The notes below the pieces were generated by a model, which was not told the origin of the DNA, made no database searches, and was given only the letters and a program-made list of their open reading frames with translations. From JASFQI01 sp050115555 (lineage in GTDB: Bacteria > Desulfobacterota > DSM-4660 > Desulfatiglandales > HGW-15), in the NCBI GenBank assembly GCA_050115555.1, contig JASFQI010000036.1:1-22726 (forward strand): a stretch of 22,726 bases of DNA. The letters run 5' to 3'. This document shows positions 8,734 through 15,196 of this stretch, piece after piece (positions within the stretch are counted from its first letter, which is position 1; the number at the start of each line of letters is the position of its first letter). The position numbers and the translations under genes were made by a program.

Positions 8734-8772
8734 TACCTGACACGGGCAGTCGGTAAACCGGACACTCAGGTA
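8734..8772. repeat. Nested inverted repeat in the porB-hdr spacer
   Basis: TACCTGA (8734-8740) and TCAGGTA (8766-8772) are a perfect 7-base inverted repeat. Between them GTCGGT (8749-8754) pairs with ACC-GAC (8757-8763, one bulged G). The whole 39 bases could fold as one interrupted hairpin or serve as a protein-binding dyad. It lies about 60 bases downstream of the candidate start site of the hdr transcript. Confidence 0.4.
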
Positions 8773-8837
8773 AAGCCGAAAAAAAGATGCATCATGGAAA
8801 GAGCTCTCTGAATCAAAAGAATACTGAGATCGAAATC

Positions 8838-8866
8838 TTCCTACACAAGCAGGTGGGGAATGTCAA
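8838..8866 (-). promoter_or_regulatory. Candidate sigma70 promoter for the hdr genes
   Basis: On the reverse strand a perfect -35 TTGACA (8861-8866) is followed, after 17 bases, by TAGGAA (8838-8843), a weak -10 with three matches to TATAAT. Transcription would start near 8831 and give a leader of about 300 bases before the ATG at 8528. The perfect -35 and exact spacing favour it; the poor -10 suggests low basal activity or activator dependence. Confidence 0.42.
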
Positions 8867-9040
8867 CCTGAAAAGCCCTGAAACCCAGGAAACCAGGGAA
8901 ACCTCGTGCTTCGCGGCGCCTGCTTCCCCGGGCCTGAGATGCTTCCAGCCTTCCTGTCCCTCGATCTTCACTCCCGCCCGGAGCCGCCCTGCCCCGGGAA
9001 ACGGCGCCCTCTCCGGCAGGAGCACCGCACGCAGGTCGTT

Positions 9041-9949
9041 TTACGCCCCGGTCTCGAACCGCACGCGGAACCGCTCGAAACGCGCGTCCACCTCTTCCTG
9101 GCACCGCTGGATTGCCTCGTCGCTCATCTGCTTGAACCGCCCCTGCATGCGCAGGTAGTCCTCCACCGGGATCACGGCATCGGGGACCACGGTCTGCCGG
9201 AAAACGGAGCCGTTCTCCACCTCGAACAGGGGGAACAGGTTGGACTGCACCGCCTTTCGCATGACCTCCACGGACAGGTTGTCCGGCGTTCTCCAGCCCG
9301 CCGGGCACGCGGCCAGGAGACGGATGAACCGCATGCCGCGGATGGATCGTGCCTTTTTGAACTTGGCGATCAGGTCCTGCGGGTAGGCGGCCGTGGCCGT
9401 GGCCACGTAAGGAATGCGGTGGGCGATCATGATCTCGTCGATGTCTTTCTTGGGCTCGAGCTTGGCCCCCGTTCCCGGCGTGGTCGTGGTCCAGGCGCCG
9501 TACGGGGTCCCTCCGGAACGCTGCACCCCGGTGTTCATGTAGGCCTCGTTGTCGTAGCACACGTAGATCACGTCCTCGTTCCGTTCGGCCGCCCCGGAAA
9601 GGGCCTGAATCCCGATGTCGTAGGTCCCGCCGTCCCCGGCCCATCCCACCACGCAGACGTCGTCCCGACCGCGCCGCCTGTACCCCGCCTTCACCCCGGA
9701 GATGGTCGACCCGGTGGTCTCGAACGCGGTCTGGAATACCGGCACCTCCATGGCCGTAAACGGCCAGGGTCCGGGGATGATGGTCCAGCAGCACGCGGGG
9801 ATGACCAGGGCCGTGGGCTTTCCCAGGCCCTTGAGCGCCAGGCGCATGGAGAGTGCCGCACCGCACCCTGAGCAGGCCACGTGCCCGGAGGTCATGAGCT
9901 CGGTCTCGGGAATCTCGTTGTTGTCAAACCTCTGGTTCAGGCTGTGCAT
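9041..9949 (-). CDS. porB: 2-oxoacid:ferredoxin oxidoreductase beta subunit (PorB-like, TPP-binding)
   Basis: The protein has 302 residues, the usual size for PorB. The N-terminal CSGC (26-29), C53/C54 and C215 fit the four-cysteine ligand set of the catalytic-site 4Fe-4S cluster. The thiamine diphosphate site is GDGGTYDIG (105-113), followed by ALSGA (116-120) and CYDNEAYMNTG (131-141), a hallmark of the family. The subunit oxidatively decarboxylates a 2-oxoacid to its acyl-CoA together with the alpha subunit. The ATG at 9949 has AGGAG six bases upstream and lies 26 bases inside the end of the alpha gene, so the two are translationally coupled. Substrate could be pyruvate, a branched or aromatic 2-oxoacid (phenylglyoxylate, indolepyruvate); the sequence alone does not decide. 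Confidence 0.93.
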   Translation of the reverse strand: MHSLNQRFDNNEIPETELMTSGHVACSGCGAALSMRLALKGLGKPTALVIPACCWTIIPGPWPFTAMEVPVFQTAFETTGSTISGVKAGYRRRGRDDVCVVGWAGDGGTYDIGIQALSGAAERNEDVIYVCYDNEAYMNTGVQRSGGTPYGAWTTTTPGTGAKLEPKKDIDEIMIAHRIPYVATATAAYPQDLIAKFKKARSIRGMRFIRLLAACPAGWRTPDNLSVEVMRKAVQSNLFPLFEVENGSVFRQTVVPDAVIPVEDYLRMQGRFKQMSDEAIQRCQEEVDARFERFRVRFETGA

Positions 9950-11108
9950 AGTGGACTCCTATCCAGATGTCCCGGTCCTCCGGGCGTTCCGCCGCCAGGG
10001 TCCGGTCGAACACCTCCTCGAAGGTCTGCTCGCTGATGTCCCTTCCCCCGAGACCGGCGATGTAGTCGTAGATCAAGGGGCGTTCCGCGTCCGGCAGATC
10101 GTAGAGCGCGGTCTTGATCTCCTGCCCCCAGACGCCCTGCCCTCCCGTGGAGATGTTCCGGTCGATCACCGCGACCTTGGCGTGCCCTCGAAGGGCCTGG
10201 ATCACGGGCTCGGTCAGGAACGGCCGAAGCGCTTTGATCTTCACCATGCCCGCCCGTTTTCCCTTGCTTCGAAGGGTCTCCACGGCCACCCGACCGGTGG
10301 AGGCCACGGTGCCGGTGCACACGATCACCACATCCGCATCGTCCGTCTGCACGCTATCCACGAGCTCGTATTGCCGGCCGAACCGGCCGGCGAACTCCTC
10401 GTGGACCTGAGGGACGACTGTCTTGGCGCGCTCCATGTCCCGCTGCACCTGGTAGCGAAACTCCATGTAGGCGTCCTGCATGACAATGGAACCGTACGTG
10501 CGGGGGTTCTCGGGATCGAGCCAGAGGTCGCCGGGATCGAACGGCGGCAGAAACGCCTTCAACTCCTCGCGGACCGGAATGTCCACGGGCTCGGACGTGT
10601 GGGAAAGGAAGAAGGCGTCCGAGACCACCATGACCGGGAGCCTCAGGAGCTCCGCGATCCTGAATGCCATAAGTGTGGTGTCCAGGACCTCCTGATTCCC
10701 CTCGCAGTAGAGCTGAATCCAGCCCGTCTCCCGCTGGGAGACCGAGTCGGTCTGATCGCTCCAGATGGACCAGGGAGCGGCCCCGGCCCGGTTGATGTTC
10801 GCCATGACCAGGGGCACGCGCGCGCCTGAGGCGTAGTGAAGCATCTCGTGCATCAGGAACAGGCCCTGGCCCGAGGTCGCGGTGAACGCCCGAACGCCCG
10901 CCATGGACGCCCCGATACAGGCCGACATGGCCGAGTGCTCGGACTCCACCCGGATGAAGTCGAAATCCCCCAATCCCCGGGCCTGCATGTCCGCCAGGGT
11001 CTCGATGACCGAGGTCTGGGGAGTGATCGGATAGGCGGCCACCACCTCCACGTCGGAGAGCAGCACCGCGTGGGCGATGGCCTGGTTTCCCGTAAGCACC
11101 TTCCTCAT
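9924..11108 (-). CDS. porA: 2-oxoacid:ferredoxin oxidoreductase alpha subunit (PorA-like)
   Basis: The protein has 394 residues. It carries the conserved AAYPITPQT (24-32), ESEHSA (55-60), ATSGQG (77-82) and QRETGWIQLY (125-134) segments of the pyrimidine-binding alpha subunit, and a C-terminal domain II with IKALRPF (291-297) and STGGQG (320-325). With the beta subunit it forms the active site of a four-subunit-type enzyme, as opposed to the single-chain PFOR of about 1,200 residues. The ATG at 11108 has GGAG eight bases upstream. A GTG at 11117 overlaps the stop of the preceding gene (GTGA) and is an alternative start that adds three residues. The gene begins six bases after the stop of the GltD-like gene and overlaps porB by 26 bases. 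Confidence 0.93.
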   Translation of the reverse strand: MRKVLTGNQAIAHAVLLSDVEVVAAYPITPQTSVIETLADMQARGLGDFDFIRVESEHSAMSACIGASMAGVRAFTATSGQGLFLMHEMLHYASGARVPLVMANINRAGAAPWSIWSDQTDSVSQRETGWIQLYCEGNQEVLDTTLMAFRIAELLRLPVMVVSDAFFLSHTSEPVDIPVREELKAFLPPFDPGDLWLDPENPRTYGSIVMQDAYMEFRYQVQRDMERAKTVVPQVHEEFAGRFGRQYELVDSVQTDDADVVIVCTGTVASTGRVAVETLRSKGKRAGMVKIKALRPFLTEPVIQALRGHAKVAVIDRNISTGGQGVWGQEIKTALYDLPDAERPLIYDYIAGLGGRDISEQTFEEVFDRTLAAERPEDRDIWIGVHYAQPEPEV

Positions 11109-11113
11109 GGCAT

Positions 11114-12856
11114 TCACTCCGCAAAAGACAGGGTCATGGCCCCTCGAGGGCACTCGTGGACGCAGATGCCGCACCCCTTACAGTAATCCAGATCAATGGT
11201 GTACCCGAATCCGCCGGGATCCTTGTGAATGGATACATCCGGGCAGAAGAGGTAGCAGTTGCCGCACTCCGTGCACGACCCGCAGTTGAAGCAACGTGCC
11301 GATTCCTCGAGCGCCTGGGCCTCGGTGGGCCCGGCCACGACCTCCACGAACCCGCTCATGCGGTCTTCCACCGGAATGGGGGGAATCGAAAGGGCCGGGC
11401 GCCGGTCGAAGTAGAACGGGTTCAGCGCATCGTACTCCACCACCTCGGCGGTGGGGTTCCTCCTGGGGAAAAGCGCCCGGTCCGCCAGGTCTCCCATACA
11501 CACGTTTCCCGTGTCCCCCCACCGAAACAGGGTGTCTACCGCCTCCGGGCCTTTTCCGAGCAGAAACGCGTGAATGGCTGCGGCCGCTCGCTTTCCCGAT
11601 CCAATGGCATGGGTGACCGTTCGAGGAATGGGGGCCAGGTCCCCTCCCACGAAGACCTTGCTGAGCCCGGTCCGGCCGAATGCATCCGACGGCACGCCCC
11701 TCGTATCCAAAGCAAGTCCCTCGGGCAGGGAGTCCGGATCCGGGGACTCGCCCACCGCCAGGATCAGGCTGGTGCACGCCGTGTCCACGGTCTCTCCCGT
11801 GGGTACGGGCCGGCGCCGTCCGGTCTCGTCCGGCTCTCCGAGCTCCATCCGCGCGAGCCGCGCGCCGCTCACCCGACCCTCTCCGAGGATCGCCTCCGGG
11901 GTGCACAGGAACTCGAACGCCACCCCTTCCTCTCGCGCGAGCGCCACCTCCTCGGGGTGGGCGGGCATTTCCGCTTCACTGCGACGGTAGAAAACGGACA
12001 CTCGTGCACCCAACCGCCGGCATACCCGTGCGCAGTCAATGGCGCTGTTTCCGCCTCCGATCACTGCCACGTGCTCCCCCAACTCCGGGGAGGACCCCTG
12101 ATTCACCTCTGCGAGGAACGCGAGCGCTCGGAACACCCCGTCCAGGGGCTCCCCTTCCAGGTCGAGCCGGGTCTCACGGTGGGCGCCGATCGCCAGGAAC
12201 ACTGCGTCGTGTTCCGTCACCACGGCTCCCCACTCTGTCTCCCTGCCCACCTTCCGCCCCATGTCGAAACGAATGCCCATGCGTTCGAGCCGTGCGATCT
12301 CCCCGTCGAGCACGTCCCGGGGAAGCCTGTAGGCGGGAATCCCGTACTGCATGAGACCTCCGGGACGGTCCATGGCGTCCAGGACCCTCACCCGGTGCCC
12401 CAGGCGCCGCAGATGATAGGCGGCGCTGAGCCCTGAAGGCCCTGCCCCCACCACAGCGACGCTTTGCCCCCCCTCCTCGATGAGATCCTCCACCTGAAGG
12501 CGTTTTTCCAGGGCATAGTCCCCGAGAAACCGCTCCACGCTGTGGATGGACACGGGCTCGTCGTGCTCCGCGCGGTTGCAGCGCTGCTCGCACGTGTGGT
12601 AGCACACCCGGCCCATGACCGCAGGAAAGGGGTTCTCCCGAAGAATCATGCGCCAGGCATCTTCGAACCGCCCCTGGGAGGCAAGATACAGGACGCCGGC
12701 GATGTCCTCGCCGGCCGGGCACTGCCGATTGCACGGAGACACACGGTCCACGAAAACGGGCCGGGCAAACCGCCAGCTTCCTGTCTTGTTCTCCAGGCTC
12801 GGCCGGGTCGATACTGCAACGAGCGGTGTGTTTGTGTTTCGGTCCACGTACTTCAT
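11114..12856 (-). CDS. GltD-like FAD/NAD(P)H oxidoreductase fused to a PorD-like ferredoxin
   Basis: The protein has 580 residues. The N-terminal domain has C42/C46 and C85/C89/C93, the Fe-S ligand pattern of glutamate synthase small subunits and dihydropyrimidine dehydrogenase. The FAD site is VGAGPSG (136-142) and the pyridine nucleotide site is IGGGNSAID (266-274), followed by RRS (291-293), an arginine pair that binds the 2'-phosphate of NADPH in related proteins. The C-terminal 65 residues are a ferredoxin of PorD type: CFNCGSCTECGNCYLFCP (522-539) and CKGCGICVHECP (559-570). It sits between the gamma and alpha subunit genes, so it probably supplies both the delta subunit and a NAD(P)+ exit for electrons, as the FAD subunit does in phenylglyoxylate:NAD+ oxidoreductase (PadH). 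The ATG at 12856 has GGGGG nearby; a GTG at 12868 is an alternative. It is not expected to act in glutamate synthesis, since no GltB is present. Confidence 0.9.
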   Translation of the reverse strand: MKYVDRNTNTPLVAVSTRPSLENKTGSWRFARPVFVDRVSPCNRQCPAGEDIAGVLYLASQGRFEDAWRMILRENPFPAVMGRVCYHTCEQRCNRAEHDEPVSIHSVERFLGDYALEKRLQVEDLIEEGGQSVAVVGAGPSGLSAAYHLRRLGHRVRVLDAMDRPGGLMQYGIPAYRLPRDVLDGEIARLERMGIRFDMGRKVGRETEWGAVVTEHDAVFLAIGAHRETRLDLEGEPLDGVFRALAFLAEVNQGSSPELGEHVAVIGGGNSAIDCARVCRRLGARVSVFYRRSEAEMPAHPEEVALAREEGVAFEFLCTPEAILGEGRVSGARLARMELGEPDETGRRRPVPTGETVDTACTSLILAVGESPDPDSLPEGLALDTRGVPSDAFGRTGLSKVFVGGDLAPIPRTVTHAIGSGKRAAAAIHAFLLGKGPEAVDTLFRWGDTGNVCMGDLADRALFPRRNPTAEVVEYDALNPFYFDRRPALSIPPIPVEDRMSGFVEVVAGPTEAQALEESARCFNCGSCTECGNCYLFCPDVSIHKDPGGFGYTIDLDYCKGCGICVHECPRGAMTLSFAE

Positions 12857-12874
12857 ACGTTCCCCCACCCCGGA

Positions 12875-13438
12875 TCAGAAATGCACCACCTTGCTGACCG
12901 CTTCAAAGGCCTCCCGTGCGGCCTCGGCGTTTTCTTCGGCGCGCATGGGCACGCCCTCCTGAATGGCACGCAACAGACTCTCCATGGTCACCACCTCGAG
13001 GACACCGTTCACCGCGCCGAGGATGGCCGTGTTCACAATGGGCGCCTGGCTGCTTCCGAGCCCCCGGCGATAGGCGATGCGACTCGCGGGTACCGTGGCC
13101 ACACCGTAGCCGGAAAACTTGTCCCGGAACGCCTCTGGTGCCTGGTCGCTGTTCACGAGGACCGTCCCGTCCGGCTTGAGCCCCCGGGTCAGCGGCACCT
13201 GATCCACAAGAAGGGGATCCAGGATCACGATGTGGTCCGGTTCATAGATTTCCGTACGGACTCGGATGGGCCGATCATCCACACGAAGAAATGCGGTGAC
13301 CGGGGCGCCCCTGCGTTCCACCCCGAATGCCGGAAAGGACTGTGAAAACGCCCCGTCCAGGAATACGGCGTCGGCCATGATCTTGGAGGCCACGACGGTC
13401 CCCTGCCCTCCACGCCCGTGAAAGCGGATTTCTATCAT
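12875..13438 (-). CDS. porC: 2-oxoacid:ferredoxin oxidoreductase gamma subunit (PorC-like)
   Basis: The protein has 187 residues, typical of the separate gamma subunit. It has the signature FHGRGGQG (6-13), then SFPAFGVERRGAPV (34-47) and NTAILGA, which identify the pyruvate/ketoisovalerate oxidoreductase gamma domain. The gamma subunit helps bind CoA. The ATG at 13438 has GAGG eight to nine bases upstream; the in-frame ATG at 13465 adds nine unconserved residues and is disfavoured. It is the first gene of the block, about 115 bases downstream of the predicted transcription start. It ends 18 bases before the GltD-like gene's ATG. Confidence 0.93.
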   Translation of the reverse strand: MIEIRFHGRGGQGTVVASKIMADAVFLDGAFSQSFPAFGVERRGAPVTAFLRVDDRPIRVRTEIYEPDHIVILDPLLVDQVPLTRGLKPDGTVLVNSDQAPEAFRDKFSGYGVATVPASRIAYRRGLGSSQAPIVNTAILGAVNGVLEVVTMESLLRAIQEGVPMRAEENAEAAREAFEAVSKVVHF

Positions 13439-13539
13439 ACCATTGCACCTCGCACCTGCACACACCCCCTGGGCCGGGCAGGAACCCCGCGCCCACGAGA
13501 GTGCTCCGTGAAGTGTTTCCTTTTACGCCGGTCTATTCA

Positions 13540-13573
13540 GAAATCGGCAAACGCATAACCCTATACCGATTTC
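13540..13573. promoter_or_regulatory. Candidate operator: 8-base dyad bracketing the -10 of the por promoter
   Basis: GAAATCGG (13540-13547) and CCGATTTC (13566-13573) form a perfect 8-base inverted repeat with an 18-base centre. One arm lies in the -35/-10 spacer, the other just past the predicted start site, so the -10 is enclosed. One arm would not be transcribed, so an RNA hairpin is unlikely and a dimeric regulator is the better explanation. No regulator gene is in the window. Confidence 0.42.
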
Positions 13574-13587
13574 GTGATTTTTGTCAA
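13560..13587 (-). promoter_or_regulatory. Promoter of the por (and possibly hdr) genes
   Basis: On the reverse strand a perfect TTGACA (13582-13587) is separated by 16 bases from TATAGG (13560-13565, four of six matches). It lies 20 bases past the stop codon of the glycosyltransferase gene and about 120 bases before porC. Predicted start is near 13553. This is the best promoter upstream of the metabolic block. Confidence 0.62.
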
Positions 13588-13607
13588 ATCCCTTGTGTTT
13601 TCAATAA

Positions 13608-14747
13608 CTATCGCACTCCGTACTCCCCGGAGGCCAGTTCTTCCAACATGCGATCATACCGGGAAATACATCGCTCCCAGGAAAACCGCTCCATGGCCAT
13701 GCTCAAGGGCTCCCTCAGGGTCTCGAACCGGGAAGGTTCGGTCACGAGGGCGCACAGCTTTTCCACGAAATCCGTTGCGTTTTCGTACAGGCAGTCCTTG
13801 TGGAATGAAGGGGGAATCAGCTCCGGGTAGCTGAGACGCATGGGTAGAATCGGGATGCATCCGCAGCGGATCGCTTCGACTGCGGCAATGCCGAAATTTT
13901 CCTGCAAGGCCGTGCTCACGACCACGGTTCCCCGCTTCAACCAATTCAGGTATTCCTCCCGGGACGTGACGTACCCGTACTGCACCACCCGGGATCCGTA
14001 GCGCTCCCGGGCGATCGGAAACGCATCGGGCACTTTCTGGAAGCGTTCCCCGAGAAGGGCGAGACGAAAAGGAATCCCGCGATCCATGAGGACATCCAGG
14101 GCCTCGAAGAAGGCCTGCGGGTTCTTGTCGTGCTCCCAGCGGTGGTTCCACACCACGAGGGGAGGCTCTTTGGCATTCCATGGGATCAGCGGCTCCCGTC
14201 GGGCGGGAAACCGGCAGCCCGGATACAGGACAGAGGCCTTCCGTCGAATCGCCTCGGTCACCCATCCGGGCCGGTAGTCGGGCATCAGGCGAACCAGACC
14301 CGGAAGTGCGTCGAAAAACGCCTCCTGATGCGAGCGGGAGTTGAACAGCACCCGATCGGCGGCCAGGGCCGTGGTCACATGGATCCACGCCGCAGGAACA
14401 TCCCGAGTCTCTCCGGACGACACAGGGTAGGTCAGCTGGTTTTCGTGAAAGTAGGCAATCGTCGAAGGGAACGGCCCCGGTACAAGGGACTTGAGATCAC
14501 ACAGGCTCATCAGAGAGGAAGCGATCACCCCGTCGTAGGCGGTTAGATCCGGAAGCCGGCGGACAAAGTGGAGCGCAGCGCCTCCCATTCTCCAACGCCA
14601 GAATCTGGCGCTCATGGTGATGAGATCGATCCGGTGACGGGAGGCCTCCACCAGTCCTTCGGCAAAATCACGGTGCGACCCGCCGAAAAACGGCTCCAGA
14701 AAGAGAAACGTCCCGGCGTCGGTATGACCTCGATCCATGGCGCTCAT
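13608..14747 (-). CDS. Glycosyltransferase of the tRNA-queuosine alpha-mannosyltransferase (QTMAN/GTDC1, DUF3524) family
   Basis: The protein has 379 residues. Its N-terminus has the DUF3524 pattern LEPFFGGSHRDF (17-28) and ARFWRWRMGGAALHF (47-61), then YFHENQLTYPV (99-109), closely resembling vertebrate GTDC1. The C-terminal GT4-type half has VVWNHRWEHDKNP (198-210) and the nucleotide-sugar motif STALQENFGIAAVEA (278-292). Vertebrate GTDC1/QTMAN adds mannose to queuosine in tRNA-Asp. The bacterial protein may glycosylate queuosine or a related tRNA base; that is inferred from family membership alone. No queuosine biosynthesis gene is nearby. The start is uncertain between the ATG at 14747 and the one at 14738; both have an AGAAGG-like sequence upstream. 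It points away from the S1-domain gene. Confidence 0.85.
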   Translation of the reverse strand: MSAMDRGHTDAGTFLFLEPFFGGSHRDFAEGLVEASRHRIDLITMSARFWRWRMGGAALHFVRRLPDLTAYDGVIASSLMSLCDLKSLVPGPFPSTIAYFHENQLTYPVSSGETRDVPAAWIHVTTALAADRVLFNSRSHQEAFFDALPGLVRLMPDYRPGWVTEAIRRKASVLYPGCRFPARREPLIPWNAKEPPLVVWNHRWEHDKNPQAFFEALDVLMDRGIPFRLALLGERFQKVPDAFPIARERYGSRVVQYGYVTSREEYLNWLKRGTVVVSTALQENFGIAAVEAIRCGCIPILPMRLSYPELIPPSFHKDCLYENATDFVEKLCALVTEPSRFETLREPLSMAMERFSWERCISRYDRMLEELASGEYGVR

Positions 14748-14880
14748 GCCTTCTCAACCCCTGTACGGGCTTCTCCACGGTTGGGTGGGACGAATTTTCG
14801 TATAAGGGACCGGAACAGCCTACACGGAATGGAAACGAAAGGGAAGCCACCACCAGAAGTGATCCGGGTTCTCTTGTTTT

Positions 14881-14910
14881 CGATTTCGATAGCGATCCCG
14901 ATTTCGATTC
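14881..14910 (+). repeat. Five-copy hexamer repeat (CGATNN)
   Basis: Five consecutive units read CGATTT, CGATAG, CGATCC, CGATTT and CGATTC with exact six-base spacing. It is non-coding in this position. Similar CGATNN strings occur, to my recollection, in spacers of other bacterial genomes; that was not searched here. Confidence 0.6.
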
Positions 14911-14966
14911 GGATGACCTCGACAAAAGCATAGAGACAAGGTCAAAAGAGGTCTCTTCGTGCATTC

Positions 14967-14993
14967 CTCTGTGTCCTCTGTGCTCTCCGTGGT
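14967..14993 (+). repeat. Three-copy nine-base repeat (CTCTGTGNN)
   Basis: CTCTGTG at 14967-14973 and 14976-14982 and CTCCGTG at 14985-14991 repeat with period nine. A related CTTCGTG precedes them at 14955-14961. The tract lies 57 bases from the hexamer repeat and may belong to the same spacer element. Confidence 0.55.
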
Positions 14994-15135
14994 TCCTATC
15001 TTAAAGAATCGGGAATGTGGCATCCAACTTCAAATCCTGAGTGTTCATTCCGTCGTGGAACATCTCGAGAATCCATGCCGAGCGTTCAATCCCGAAAAAG
15101 GATATCCAAATCCACGCTATCCTTGCAGTCCGGGC

Positions 15136-15164
15136 TTGCAAATCTTGAAATGGGCTGATAGAAA
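15136..15164 (+). promoter_or_regulatory. Weak candidate promoter of the S1-domain gene
   Basis: TTGCAA (15136-15141) and TAGAAA (15159-15164), four matches each to consensus, are spaced by 17 bases. The implied start near 15171 lies between the two possible ATGs (15164 and 15197), which would favour the later one. Confidence 0.3.
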
Positions 15165-15196
15165 TGGTGGATTCTGCAGTAACGGAGGAAGGCTTG

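Larger units (their letters stand above)
8529..9040. other. 512-base spacer between porB and the hdr genes; no credible gene
   Basis: This is the only long non-coding gap inside the minus-strand block. Reading frames here (for example 8813-9025) have no recognisable domain and no Shine-Dalgarno-led start. The spacer holds a candidate promoter (8838-8866), an imperfect inverted repeat at 8734-8772 and a longer imperfect hairpin at 8586-8626, each listed separately. The Shine-Dalgarno of the HdrBC-like gene lies at its left end. No intrinsic terminator with a T-run follows porB, so readthrough from porB cannot be excluded. Confidence 0.7.
14748..15196. other. 449-base divergent spacer between the QTMAN-like and S1-domain genes
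   Basis: No credible gene is seen. The right end carries the S1-gene Shine-Dalgarno and a weak promoter (15136-15164). The middle holds two short degenerate tandem repeats (14881-14910 and 14967-14993). A TATA-like stretch, TTATAC on the reverse strand near 14803-14808, has no matching -35, so the glycosyltransferase promoter was not located. Confidence 0.65.

Noticed and set aside
8813..9025. 70-codon minus-strand frame after porB
   Set aside because: No Shine-Dalgarno or domain; it overlaps the candidate promoter at 8838-8866.
8841..9866. 341-codon minus-strand frame overlapping porB
   Set aside because: It is an out-of-frame shadow of porB running into the spacer, with low-complexity R/G/H composition.
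11156..12436. 426-codon plus-strand open frame
   Set aside because: Antisense to the GltD-like gene, which has clear FAD, NAD(P) and Fe-S motifs.
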